Assembly: GCA_028288025.1 (NCBI GenBank)
Contig: JAQBOM010000019.1
Location: 33,511-97,510, forward strand
Source of the DNA: Mucilaginibacter sp.
GTDB lineage: Bacteria; Bacteroidota; Bacteroidia; Sphingobacteriales; Sphingobacteriaceae
Length of the DNA: 64,000 nt
Direction: 5' to 3'
Shown here: positions 51,875 to 59,922 of the stretch, piece by piece
How positions within the stretch are numbered: the stretch's first letter is position 1
How the letters are laid out: each line of letters starts with the position of its first letter
Made by a program: the position numbers and the translations under genes
Notes under the pieces: model-generated
Seen by the model: the letters and a program-made list of their open reading frames with translations, nothing else
The model's database searches: none
What the model was told of the DNA's origin: nothing

Positions 51875-52741
51875 TTAATTAAAATACGAAGCATATTTAG
51901 CCGGTATCCGGTCTATGTGTTTTATCTTAATGTCCTTATAAAACACTTCTGCTGCTTCGCATTGCAGCTGAATTTTACCTTTTACCAATGGTTTAGTTTC
52001 GTTGCCAGCTGTGTACCTGCTGTTTGATAAAGCCATAACTACCTGTCCGTTAACAATGCGGATGGCCTTGTCGCCATAGGTTATCAGTTCAATATCATTC
52101 CAATCGCCTTTTTTCTCTACATCTGCACCTGCGTGGCAAAAGCCTCCATGCCCGGTGCCATTTCCGAAAGCCGTGAGGGGGCCGTTGTTATCAAAGAAGT
52201 AATCTTTTCCCTCTTTCCGGGCTTTGATATCCGACATAGAGCTGGCCTGCGTCCAATAATCACCCATCGCATCTTCGGCTACCTGGAATTCCTGGCTTAG
52301 CATCCATGTACGCCAGTATTCAACCCCGCATTCACCAATTGAATGATATAAAACCCCTGAATCTTTAACTTCATCCATACGCGGCACCCATTTTTTGTCG
52401 CCCCATTTCATTTTCAGTTTAAGGTCGTAATTGCCGAACTCTTGTTTGGTGAAGAGGCAACCGTAAATAGGGCCGCCTATTTTCAAAATCAGTTCGCCGT
52501 TGGCATCAATCGTCGAAAATTCATTTTCTTCGTTAACATCATAACCCACCGGCTTAACCAGGTTCCCGTTTTCATCCTTTGGCGCCTGGCCTTTATAGCC
52601 AAGTTTGTGCCTGAAACTTTGATATATCCGCCATTTTGATAAATTTTTGTCGAGCAAGGATGTCCATTCGTCTTTCGCGTGGAACGAAGTGGATAATAAA
52701 AGGATGAGGATACAGCTAAGGGATAATATGGAACGTTTCAT
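51875..52741 (-). CDS. DUF1080 exported glycoside hydrolase-like protein
   Basis: This 288-residue protein has a signal peptide (about 1-22, SLSCILILLLSTSFHA). The DUF1080 jellyroll, now called 3-keto-disaccharide hydrolase in some members, starts at WTSLLDKNLSKWRIYQSF and continues through YDLKLKMKWGDKKWVPR, DSGVLYHSIGECG and the WNDIELITYGDKAIRIVNGQVVM strand. It is predicted to be periplasmic or surface exposed and to act on a glycan. Substrate and catalytic residues cannot be assigned. It lies downstream of the dipeptide epimerase, separated by a long inverted repeat. Confidence 0.85.
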   Translation of the reverse strand: MKRSILSLSCILILLLSTSFHAKDEWTSLLDKNLSKWRIYQSFRHKLGYKGQAPKDENGNLVKPVGYDVNEENEFSTIDANGELILKIGGPIYGCLFTKQEFGNYDLKLKMKWGDKKWVPRMDEVKDSGVLYHSIGECGVEYWRTWMLSQEFQVAEDAMGDYWTQASSMSDIKARKEGKDYFFDNNGPLTAFGNGTGHGGFCHAGADVEKKGDWNDIELITYGDKAIRIVNGQVVMALSNSRYTAGNETKPLVKGKIQLQCEAAEVFYKDIKIKHIDRIPAKYASYFN

Positions 52742-52759
52742 AAAGAATTAGTTGGCCAG

Positions 52760-52860
52760 CACTAATTTCACGAATTAATGCGAATTTCACGAATTTTGCT
52801 TTGATAATAACTTTTTTAAAACGAATTCGTGCAATTCGCCTAAATTCGTACAATTAGTGT
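52760..52860. repeat. long imperfect inverted repeat of CGAATT words
   Basis: The left arm (52760-52796, CACTAATTTCACGAATTAAT...) and the right arm (about 52820-52860) are inverted copies with only a few mismatches, separated by about 23 bases. It occupies nearly the whole gap between two minus-strand genes. Its outer end (CACTAA on the minus strand) supplies the last His codon and the stop codon of the epimerase gene. Confidence 0.75.
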
Positions 52861-53864
52861 TTAATTCCTAAGCCGGGTGCATTGTTCAATATCCATTTCC
52901 CATCATTAAACTCCGGCATTTTATAAGGATTATTACTCGTTAAAAACGGCCCGTCCAGATCGGCCCAGTCGCATTGCGGGGCAAGTGCGGCCGCAGCTAG
53001 TGTGGTGCAGCTGGTTTCACTCATACAGCCGATCATAAGCTTTAAACCCAGCTCTTTTGCCTTTAATATCATTTGGTGTGCTTCGTACATCCCCGCCGAT
53101 TTCATAAGCTTAATATTGATGCCGTGATAAACCCCCTTGGCTTTTACAACATCTGGCAAACGCTGTACCGATTCGTCGCCTATAATAGTGATTGGGCTGC
53201 GTTCGGTGAGCCATGCGTTGCTGTCGATGTCGGTTTTTAACATAGGTTGTTCGATAAGTAAAACGCCCTGCCCGTGCAGCCAGTGGGTCATATCCAGGCT
53301 TTGCTGCAGATCGGTCCATCCCTGGTTGGCATCAACAAACAATGGCAGGTCGGTTACCGAGCGTATTGTTTTGATCAAGTCCTTATCGCTATCCCTGCCC
53401 AGCTTAACTTTGATGATCTTACAATTGGGGTTTTCTTTTACTTTTTGAATGATCACTTCGGGCGTATCAATGCCGATGGTAAAACTCGTTACAGGCATTT
53501 TCGCCGGGTCGCTGCCCAGCAGTTGCCAGCAGGGTTTATTTTGAAGTTTCCCGTCGAGGTCATGCAGGGCAATGTCAATCCCTGCTTTTATAGCCGGGTT
53601 GCCTGGCGCAAGGCTGTCCATGTAGCCGATGATCTCTTCAAAATTGAAGGGATATTTAAATTGCGTGGCATCCACCTTGCTCAAAAAATCCGTTGCTGAT
53701 TGAAAGCTTTCGCCCATATACGGTACCATCGATGCTTCGCCATAGCCGGTATGGCCCTCGTGCTCAACCTTTATCAACATAACCGGCGTTGAAGTCCGCG
53801 AAAATTTGGCAATGGTAAATGTGTGCTTCAACAGAAGCTCAAAGGGTTGGTAAGTCAGTTTCAT
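52854..53864 (-). CDS. L-Ala-D/L-Glu-type dipeptide epimerase
   Basis: This 336-residue enolase-superfamily enzyme starts at the ATG for MKLTYQPFELLLKHTFTIA; the frame runs 25 codons further upstream over the divergent promoter and is not used. The capping domain has GHTGYGEASMVPYMGES. The barrel has the KIIKVKLGRD strand (KxK motif), the metal ligands in LFVDANQGWTD, IEQP and IIGDESV, and the second catalytic Lys in GINIKLMKSAG. It epimerises dipeptides from murein or other peptides, supporting peptidoglycan recycling. It is divergent from the next gene by 54 bases. Confidence 0.93.
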   Translation of the reverse strand: MKLTYQPFELLLKHTFTIAKFSRTSTPVMLIKVEHEGHTGYGEASMVPYMGESFQSATDFLSKVDATQFKYPFNFEEIIGYMDSLAPGNPAIKAGIDIALHDLDGKLQNKPCWQLLGSDPAKMPVTSFTIGIDTPEVIIQKVKENPNCKIIKVKLGRDSDKDLIKTIRSVTDLPLFVDANQGWTDLQQSLDMTHWLHGQGVLLIEQPMLKTDIDSNAWLTERSPITIIGDESVQRLPDVVKAKGVYHGINIKLMKSAGMYEAHQMILKAKELGLKLMIGCMSETSCTTLAAAALAPQCDWADLDGPFLTSNNPYKMPEFNDGKWILNNAPGLGIKH

Positions 53865-53905
53865 GTTAAATTCAAAGCTAAAATTTTCCCGTTGATTATG
53901 ATGCT

Positions 53906-53913
53906 TATCTTTG
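53906..53913 (+). promoter_or_regulatory. -7 box five bases before an ATG
   Basis: TATCTTTG matches TAnnTTTG and is followed by CGGCC and the ATG at 53919. It predicts a leaderless mRNA. A TTTT at 53884-53887 is 18 bases upstream and might serve as the -33 region. Confidence 0.5.
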
Positions 53914-53918
53914 CGGCC

Positions 53919-54908
53919 ATGCCCGAAGAAATTTATCATCCGTTTACTGCTTTTAATTTCAGCAACCGTAACTGCTTTTTAACCGGGCAGCCCTTAAGCT
54001 CTGACGAAGAGAAGATACTGGTTTTTCCACAATGGCTCATGAGCCGGTATAAGCTGGAAGACCAGCCGTTTAAATTGCTGGATGAAAGCATGGCAACTTA
54101 TAAGGATCTGAAGATTCCCTGCGCCGCACATATTAACGAATTATTTTTTGACCCTTTAGAAGCTGAAATAGCCACCGCGTTTGATACAGGCTATGAAGCG
54201 GTTAAAAACCTGGATGAGCTGAAATTATTTCAATGGGCCGGCAAACTGTTGTACGGGATTATTTTTAACGAGCTGCAAAGCGGCATTAAGCTGCAGCACG
54301 CGCAGGGGGAGGATTTCAATATCTCTCAGTCTATTATACATAAGTTCAGCAGCCTGCACCTGATGCTGCAGAGCCTGAACCTCCCCATTAGCTTTGAAGA
54401 TTTTAAACCCTGGAGTATCTTTTTATTTAAGGTAGATAACAACCCCGAAGAATTTGGCTATCGCGATGAGATCAACACGCTAACTTTTTCATTGCGGATT
54501 AAAGACTTTGGACTGATCGTTTGTCTTCAGGATAATGGCGCCAACAAAAAATACCACCAGGAAGTATTTGAAAAAATTAGAGACGAAGTTTTACACCCCA
54601 TACAGTTTGAAGAGTTCTGTGGTAGAGTTTTTTATTCGGCCTACCTGTTTAACCGTTTGCCGGAATATAATATTTTGCCTGTAGGCGATGATATTTACAT
54701 TGAAGCAATGCCCTTGCGGGGAATGAGCAGTAAGCCACTGTTTGACGATTGGATAAACAAAATTTATGGACAGGTGCTTGAAAGCTTCTGGAAAAACTGG
54801 GGTTTCCTGTTGCTGGAGATCATCAAAAATCCGGAAAAGCCTATGAGCTTCTTATTTAATCCAGACGGCAGCCTGATTAATGCATCAGCGATTGAACTCC
54901 CCCGGTGA
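53919..54908 (+). CDS. conserved-looking protein of unknown family
   Basis: This 329-residue soluble protein starts at the ATG at 53919 (MPEEIYHPFTAFNFSNRN); an in-frame start 32 codons earlier would overlap the epimerase. It opens with a zinc-ribbon-like FLTGQPL segment but has no paired cysteines. It is helical with IPCAAHINELFFDPLEAEI, KLFQWAGKLLYGIIFNE, LPISFEDFKPWSIFLFK and FCGRVFYSAYLFNRLPEYN. No known family is recognised. Its 3' end overlaps the convergent rhomboid gene by 32 bases. Confidence 0.8.
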   Translation: MPEEIYHPFTAFNFSNRNCFLTGQPLSSDEEKILVFPQWLMSRYKLEDQPFKLLDESMATYKDLKIPCAAHINELFFDPLEAEIATAFDTGYEAVKNLDELKLFQWAGKLLYGIIFNELQSGIKLQHAQGEDFNISQSIIHKFSSLHLMLQSLNLPISFEDFKPWSIFLFKVDNNPEEFGYRDEINTLTFSLRIKDFGLIVCLQDNGANKKYHQEVFEKIRDEVLHPIQFEEFCGRVFYSAYLFNRLPEYNILPVGDDIYIEAMPLRGMSSKPLFDDWINKIYGQVLESFWKNWGFLLLEIIKNPEKPMSFLFNPDGSLINASAIELPR

Positions 54909-55509
54909 TTTGCTGCAAAAAGCTGCTAACAATATGCGGGTTCAAAATAATCGTGATCAGCAGCCCGCTTAATGCGCCAAACATGTGCGCATCGTGGTTG
55001 ATATTGTCACGCGAATACTTTGACGCATAGTTACAGTAAACCAAATATAACACGCCAAATAACACGGCCGGTATCCCGATCGGTATTGGCATGATCACCA
55101 TTTTAATCAACGGGCTGAATAAAATAAAGCTAAATATAACCGCGCTCACTGCACCTGATGCGCCCAGGCTATTGTACCACTGGTCGTTTTTGTGTTTGTA
55201 AATGGTCGGCAGATCGCTTAATATTAAGCTGGCTGTATACAATAGCCCGAACTGCCAGTGTCCCAATAACATTTCCAGCTGAAAAGCAAAGAAATAATAG
55301 GACATCATGTTAAAAAACAGGTGCATCCAGTCGTTGTGAATGAGGCCGCTGGTAATTACAGTATAAACGCGCTTACCGCGATAAACACTGTAAGGATGAA
55401 GGATCATATTGGCATGTATGTTATCATTCGAGAATGCCATTATGGAAGTAAGTATCGTAATTGCAAATATGACCGACGCCACGGGCGCCGCCATCAGGTA
55501 TTCCATCAT
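54877..55509 (-). CDS. rhomboid family intramembrane serine protease
   Basis: This 210-residue protein has six membrane helices. The rhomboid hallmarks are the L1-loop residues HNDWMHLFFNMMSYYFF (about 53-69), the catalytic serine in the GASGAVSAVIFSF helix (about 117-129) and the catalytic histidine in DAHMFGALSGLL (about 180-191). It cleaves single-helix membrane proteins within the bilayer. Its substrate is unknown; the small single-helix peptide at 39881-40000 is the type of protein such enzymes cut, but no link is shown. Its start overlaps the M14 peptidase stop by four bases. Confidence 0.93.
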   Translation of the reverse strand: MMEYLMAAPVASVIFAITILTSIMAFSNDNIHANMILHPYSVYRGKRVYTVITSGLIHNDWMHLFFNMMSYYFFAFQLEMLLGHWQFGLLYTASLILSDLPTIYKHKNDQWYNSLGASGAVSAVIFSFILFSPLIKMVIMPIPIGIPAVLFGVLYLVYCNYASKYSRDNINHDAHMFGALSGLLITIILNPHIVSSFLQQITGGVQSLMH

Positions 55510-57248
55510 TTCAAATCAAGTTTTGTGTTGTTCAATAATCTGCCAACAGGGTAGCGAAGGTATGTTTTTTCGAAATAGGGTGAATTGCGGTAAACAAAAT
55601 TTAATTGTGCCGCTGCGCTGGCCGCCAGTTTCGGGTCTTTTTGTTTTTCGTCCTCCAGCTTTTTCTTTAATTCCGGGTCTTTTTTAAGCAGGTCGGCGGC
55701 GACATCTTCAAACACATAGTCCGAAAAATATTCCTTCTCGCCTAAAACCGAATCAAAAAAGTTCCACGCAAAAAATGAATCAACGCCTTGCGGTTCCAAA
55801 GTCTCAACAATATACCGGTTAAGCGGCTGGTTGGTGAAAACCACGTAGTCGCCTTCATAAAACTTAACCTTCATGTCAACCGGGTTTAACTTAACCCCGC
55901 TATGCAGGTAGTGCCCTTCATAGGGCCGTTGCGGCGTTTTGTAATCGGTAATATAGTACATCTGCAAATCCAGCGTAGTATCGTGTGCCAGCCTGTGCAT
56001 GGCCACGTTATTCAGCTTAAATAGATCAATTACTTTACCCCATGCCTGCGGGATGACATAGGCCAAAGGCTTATCAGCAGTTGTTGCTGCTTTATAATTA
56101 TCAAAGTACTTAATTGTTTTAGTGTATGGCTTGCTCCGGTCGTAATATAGGCGGGTCAAGCCGCTCACCTCACTTGGTTTGTGGCCGGCATAATAACCTT
56201 TAAATACAAGTGTATCGTAGTGGTCCTTGTCCAAGTCCCAATTGAGGGCGAAGGTTTGCTGTTTACTTACCTGCTCGTCTGTCTTATGCTTTAAATCGCC
56301 GATCAGTTTTGCATCACGCTCACAAATATCTACCAGGTTTTGCATAAAGTCGTAAGTGGCATACACCCGTTTGTCAAATGGTTTAAGCATGTGAGTTTCT
56401 GTAATGTAGCTGATGATATTGTGCTGGGATGTATACCCTGTTGCAAAGCGTGGGGTTTCTAAAAAGCTCACTATGCCATTATCAGGGCTTTTCTCTTCAC
56501 TTTCTACATAAGGCGTCATTTCGTACCCGCTTTTTGCCATCCTTTTATAAAGTTCGGGCGAAAGTGTTTTCGAGGTATAATCAGCCAGGATCGGCGTTTG
56601 CTTATCCTTTTGTGTTTCTATCAGTGTCATTACATATTGGTAATCAGCGCCATCGCTGGTGTGATTATCCAGGAAAATTTCCGGGTTCCAGGTATTTAGG
56701 ATTTTTTCAAAAGCGAGGGCATTTCTGCTATCCGCCTTGATAAAATCACGGTTCAGATCAAGGTTCCGGTAATTGCCCCTAAAACCGTATGCACCCGGCC
56801 CGTTCTGGTTAATACGGCTTACCCCGCGGTTTAGGCAGCCGTCAATATTGTACACCGCTATAATACATATCACCACATCTTTTGGTAAAGCATTTTTCTT
56901 GAGCAGGTCGCGCGCAAGCATCATACTGGCATCAATGCCTTCCGGTTCGCCGGGATGGATGCCATTGTTGATCAGCATAACCCTTTTATCCTGCTTTTTG
57001 ATCAGTTGCGGGTCGAAAACTTTGTCGCGTGATAAAACAATCAATGTGAGTGGTTGGCCAACATCCGTCATGCCGTAATTAAGAAGTTTCATTTGAGGGC
57101 ATTGCCTGCTTAGCTTTTGATAGTAAGCAATTATTTCGCTGTAAGTGGCCGTGTAGTTTTTATCCCTGCTCAATTCGAAAGGGGTAAGCTGTGCATGTGC
57201 CTGGCTAAATAGAAAGCAGACGAGCACGACTGATAGAATTTTTTTCAT
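55506..57248 (-). CDS. M14 family zinc carboxypeptidase, exported
   Basis: This 580-residue peptidase has a signal peptide (about 1-19, cut near AHA). The M14 domain follows, with the zinc ligands in NNGIHPGEPEGIDASMM (His and Glu, about 93-109) and FLDNHTSDGADYQ (His, about 193-205). The catalytic Glu is probably in the ISYITETHMLKPF segment. A C-terminal beta-rich extension of about 250 residues follows and has no visible sorting domain. It is predicted to be periplasmic, trimming peptides or cell-wall-derived amides. It is translationally coupled to the rhomboid gene downstream. Confidence 0.9.
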   Translation of the reverse strand: MKKILSVVLVCFLFSQAHAQLTPFELSRDKNYTATYSEIIAYYQKLSRQCPQMKLLNYGMTDVGQPLTLIVLSRDKVFDPQLIKKQDKRVMLINNGIHPGEPEGIDASMMLARDLLKKNALPKDVVICIIAVYNIDGCLNRGVSRINQNGPGAYGFRGNYRNLDLNRDFIKADSRNALAFEKILNTWNPEIFLDNHTSDGADYQYVMTLIETQKDKQTPILADYTSKTLSPELYKRMAKSGYEMTPYVESEEKSPDNGIVSFLETPRFATGYTSQHNIISYITETHMLKPFDKRVYATYDFMQNLVDICERDAKLIGDLKHKTDEQVSKQQTFALNWDLDKDHYDTLVFKGYYAGHKPSEVSGLTRLYYDRSKPYTKTIKYFDNYKAATTADKPLAYVIPQAWGKVIDLFKLNNVAMHRLAHDTTLDLQMYYITDYKTPQRPYEGHYLHSGVKLNPVDMKVKFYEGDYVVFTNQPLNRYIVETLEPQGVDSFFAWNFFDSVLGEKEYFSDYVFEDVAADLLKKDPELKKKLEDEKQKDPKLAASAAAQLNFVYRNSPYFEKTYLRYPVGRLLNNTKLDLK

Positions 57249-57299
57249 GGATCGGGTTTCGACAAATATAGTTATGGGTGAACGATAAAGCGAATGGAA

Positions 57300-57350
57300 T
57301 CAAGGAAGGTCAAAAAGCAAGAGTCAAGAGCCGGGAAAAGTCGAAAATGC
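57300..57350. repeat. GTCAA word repeat
   Basis: The short gap has AAGGTCAAAAAGCAAGAGTC, AAGAGCCGGGAAAAGTCG and AAAATGC. These are degenerate copies of a GTCAA-containing word like those at 6526-6572 and 36021-36052. Confidence 0.45.
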
Positions 57351-57354
57351 AACG

Positions 57355-57711
57355 TTACGTGGTTTGTTTAATCTCTTGCTGAATCTTTTTAGGAAGACTA
57401 TTGAATATCAGGTCGTAAGAATGGTCGATCATGTCAACCAACTGTTTATTGATTAAACTCCCGTCCATAAAAACGGTGTTCCACATCCTTTTATTCATGT
57501 GATAACCCGGCTGAACTTCGGCATAGCGCTCGCGCAGCTCAATGGCTAATTCCGGGTCGCATTTAACATTAAAGCTGTTGCCGTCACTTATCCCGGCAAG
57601 TAAAAACATTTTACCGCCAACCTTAAAAACAAGTGTATCATCGCCAAAAGGCAGCCCTTCGGTTGCTCCTGGTTTTTGCAGGCAATAATCGCGAAGCTCT
57701 TCTAAGTTCAA
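57355..57711 (-). CDS. MmcQ/YjbR family protein
   Basis: This 118-residue protein has the MmcQ/YjbR DNA-binding-like fold: NLEELRDYCLQKPGATEGLP, FGDDTLVFKVGGKMFLLAG, FNVKCDPELAIELRERY and NKRMWNTVFMDGSL. The frame is open upstream, but the family begins at NLEELRDY, which selects the TTG at 57711. That TTG is one base after the stop codon of the upstream barrel protein gene, so the two are likely translationally coupled even though they seem functionally unrelated. Its biological role is not established. Confidence 0.88.
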   Translation of the reverse strand: MNLEELRDYCLQKPGATEGLPFGDDTLVFKVGGKMFLLAGISDGNSFNVKCDPELAIELRERYAEVQPGYHMNKRMWNTVFMDGSLINKQLVDMIDHSYDLIFNSLPKKIQQEIKQTT

Positions 57712-57712
57712 A

Positions 57713-58438
57713 TTAATATTTCGAAAGCCGGACAGATTTGTTGTATGAAACAATATTACCAAAATAATATTTGAATTCAACGAACATTTGCCGGTATTGG
57801 TCGGGAGAGTTGTTTTTGAATTTTGCGCTGGGATCGTTGTATCCGTCAATGCCTGAACCAAATACAACGTTATGCGCGTACCCGAGATTTATGGCGTATG
57901 TCGGCTCCTCGTAACTATTGTAAAATTTAACTTCGTAGCCAATACGCAAAGGTATTATAACACCGATATTGCCGTTATTCCCGGGAAATCTATATGAAGC
58001 ATCGTAAATACTATAGCGTTGATTTTGGATTGAACTGGACATAAGTCCTATTCCTGATCCAATATAAAAGTTTTTTACGAAATTAAGGAAAGAGTTATCA
58101 TGGTAATCAATGCCTGCGCCCAATTGCAAGTCGCCGCGTATAATAGCAGCTTTATAGTGGTTGTCATATTGACGGCCGTATTTATCCAAAGAAGAAGTTA
58201 AGCCGCCACCCGATAATTGGCCTGTCTGAATTTCAGCTGTAATAGGCAAATAGGGATTATAATTGTAGATGAAATTCATATGAAACTCAGGATGATTATA
58301 CTGATTATTTACATTTGTATATCCACGGATATAGCTTGCGCCCATGCCGATCCCGTATTCCTGATAATTATAGGAAATTTGCCCCTTAACAACTATTGCT
58401 AAAAAAACAAAAACTGAAAGTAAAATTATTTTTTTCAT
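57713..58438 (-). CDS. outer-membrane barrel-like protein, paralogue B
   Basis: This 241-residue protein starts at the ATG at 58438 (MKKIILLSVFVFLAIVVKGQ), which gives a clean signal peptide. The mature part has amphipathic strands and shares with its neighbour the blocks AEIQxGxLSGGGL, LNFxKNFYxGxGxG, QRYSIYxxxYRF and GLDGYNDP-like GIDGYNDP. It is predicted to be an 8-10 strand outer-membrane barrel. No known family is recognised. It leads into the YjbR gene with one base between. Confidence 0.75.
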   Translation of the reverse strand: MKKIILLSVFVFLAIVVKGQISYNYQEYGIGMGASYIRGYTNVNNQYNHPEFHMNFIYNYNPYLPITAEIQTGQLSGGGLTSSLDKYGRQYDNHYKAAIIRGDLQLGAGIDYHDNSFLNFVKNFYIGSGIGLMSSSIQNQRYSIYDASYRFPGNNGNIGVIIPLRIGYEVKFYNSYEEPTYAINLGYAHNVVFGSGIDGYNDPSAKFKNNSPDQYRQMFVEFKYYFGNIVSYNKSVRLSKY

Positions 58439-58727
58439 ACGAAATATATTAATCACTGCAAAATTTGTTCCATCTCTTCGGTGGCCTCTGGTTTCAGTGC
58501 TGCTGATACAGAGAAACGGTCACAAATCAATCCGTGCTCTGAGAAAAAACCACATTGGGATTGGCTTTTCTACGATAAAGTGTATGATTTTGTTACATTG
58601 TGAACAATGGCATTGGCGGATCGGGGCAATGCGCTAAAGCATGGAAATGAATGTGACGGCCATGATCAGCTTATGACCGTCCCAAAACAAGACGCCTGGA
58701 ATTGGTAATCAAAAATTACTGATGGTA

Positions 58728-59435
58728 TTATTTGTTCTTCAGATAATGTTTAACGCCAATGATGAACTGCCGGTACTGGGCAATGGATGTATGCTGAAAG
58801 GCGCCGTGTGGGTCATTGTACCCATCTAGTCCGCCGCCGAATACGATATTATGGGTATATCCGATATCTATGGCATAACGCACGTCATTCACGGCGTCAT
58901 AAATTTTTATTTCGTGTCCAAAACGCACGGCTACTGTGGTATTAATGCTGTGGTCGGTGCCGGCAAAGCGATAGGTTGGGACATAAATGCTATAACGTTG
59001 CGCTGTAACATTATTAGAGATAATGCCTACGCCTGTACCGAAATAAAAGTTTTTTATGAAGTTCAGCAGGGTATGGCCATTTTTATTAAAGAGCGGGGCG
59101 TCGGTATTGATTATACCTTCTAAGCGAAAATCGGCGTGCAAATTGAAAGCTAAATATCGATTATCATATGCCCGCCCCGATATGTCTTCATACGGTTTTA
59201 AACCTCCTCCGGATAACTCGCCCAACTGTATCTCGGCCACCCAGGAGAATTGAGGCTTATGATTATAAATAAGACTGAGGTTAAGTCCGGGATGATCATA
59301 TTGAGCGTTGAGGTTTGTGAAGCCCTTCGCATATCCCACTTCTGTACCCAACGCAAATGTCGGGCGCTCTTCGTCCTGGGCTTTACAAATAAATGCCGCA
59401 ATTATTCCGATAAAGAGTAGGGTAATCTTTTTCAA
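58728..59435 (-). CDS. outer-membrane barrel-like protein, paralogue A
   Basis: This 235-residue protein begins at a TTG giving the signal peptide MKKITLLFIGIIAAFICKAQ. The mature chain has the same conserved blocks as the next gene (AEIQLGELSGGGL, LLNFIKNFYFGTGVG, QRYSIYVPTYRFAG, GLDGYNDP) at about 35-40 percent identity by eye. It ends in KHYLKNK, a barrel-like C-terminus. A tandem duplication is the simplest explanation. The gap between them (271 bases) has no clear gene but a hairpin at about 58651-58680. Confidence 0.75.
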   Translation of the reverse strand: MKKITLLFIGIIAAFICKAQDEERPTFALGTEVGYAKGFTNLNAQYDHPGLNLSLIYNHKPQFSWVAEIQLGELSGGGLKPYEDISGRAYDNRYLAFNLHADFRLEGIINTDAPLFNKNGHTLLNFIKNFYFGTGVGIISNNVTAQRYSIYVPTYRFAGTDHSINTTVAVRFGHEIKIYDAVNDVRYAIDIGYTHNIVFGGGLDGYNDPHGAFQHTSIAQYRQFIIGVKHYLKNK

Positions 59436-59922
59436 TACTTAAACTAATGGTTGATATTTACAATTTTAAAATTTGCTTAATACTGTTTATCGTCAGTATT
59501 TTCGACCAGGCAAAAATTGTTTTCACAAATATAATATTATGAATTTATTCATCAAGTACCTGTTGTGTAGTATTTTATATTATGTAATTGTTAATGCATG
59601 TCCCGCCTGTGCCGTTACATTGCATTAATCGAAAAGCAATTGCCAATTTGCGCTACCGGTTAATATGAATTAGTGGTTATCGGAATAGAAAGATGACTAT
59701 TATAGACATGGTTATGCTATACCGCAGCTGATAACTGATACGTATGGAAATTTAGTGGGAAATAGGAAATTTTGGAAGTACGCGCTGCTTGTTGCTCAAA
59801 TATGTTAAAATCCATGTTTTTTTTCAATGCTAAATTATTGCCTGATATTTACACTTTGAGCATCATAATATGGTTTGCAGCCAACTTCATCTATCGGGAC
59901 TAATTTTTTAAAATATATCCAT
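59436..59922. other. 487-base gap upstream of pepT
   Basis: This AT-rich gap between divergent genes holds no long gene. A 29-codon frame at 59539-59628 is listed separately. ACACTTTG near 59857 is one base from a -7 box and could serve pepT. I see no RNA gene or strong hairpin. Confidence 0.5.
59539..59628 (+). CDS. possible 29-residue exported peptide
   Basis: The frame MNLFIKYLLCSILYYVIVNA is followed by CPACAVTLH and a TAA. It has a hydrophobic signal-like segment and a CxxC pair right after the expected cleavage site. No promoter box is clear, and it could be a chance frame or the remains of a longer CPxC protein. Confidence 0.22.
   Translation: MNLFIKYLLCSILYYVIVNACPACAVTLH

Noticed and set aside
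53823..53918. Longer N-terminus for the 329-residue unknown protein
   Set aside because: It would overlap the divergent epimerase start and place the -7 box inside the coding region.
58457..58727. Remnant gene between the two barrel paralogues
   Set aside because: No frame in either direction resembles the neighbours or another family; only a hairpin near 58651-58680 stands out.
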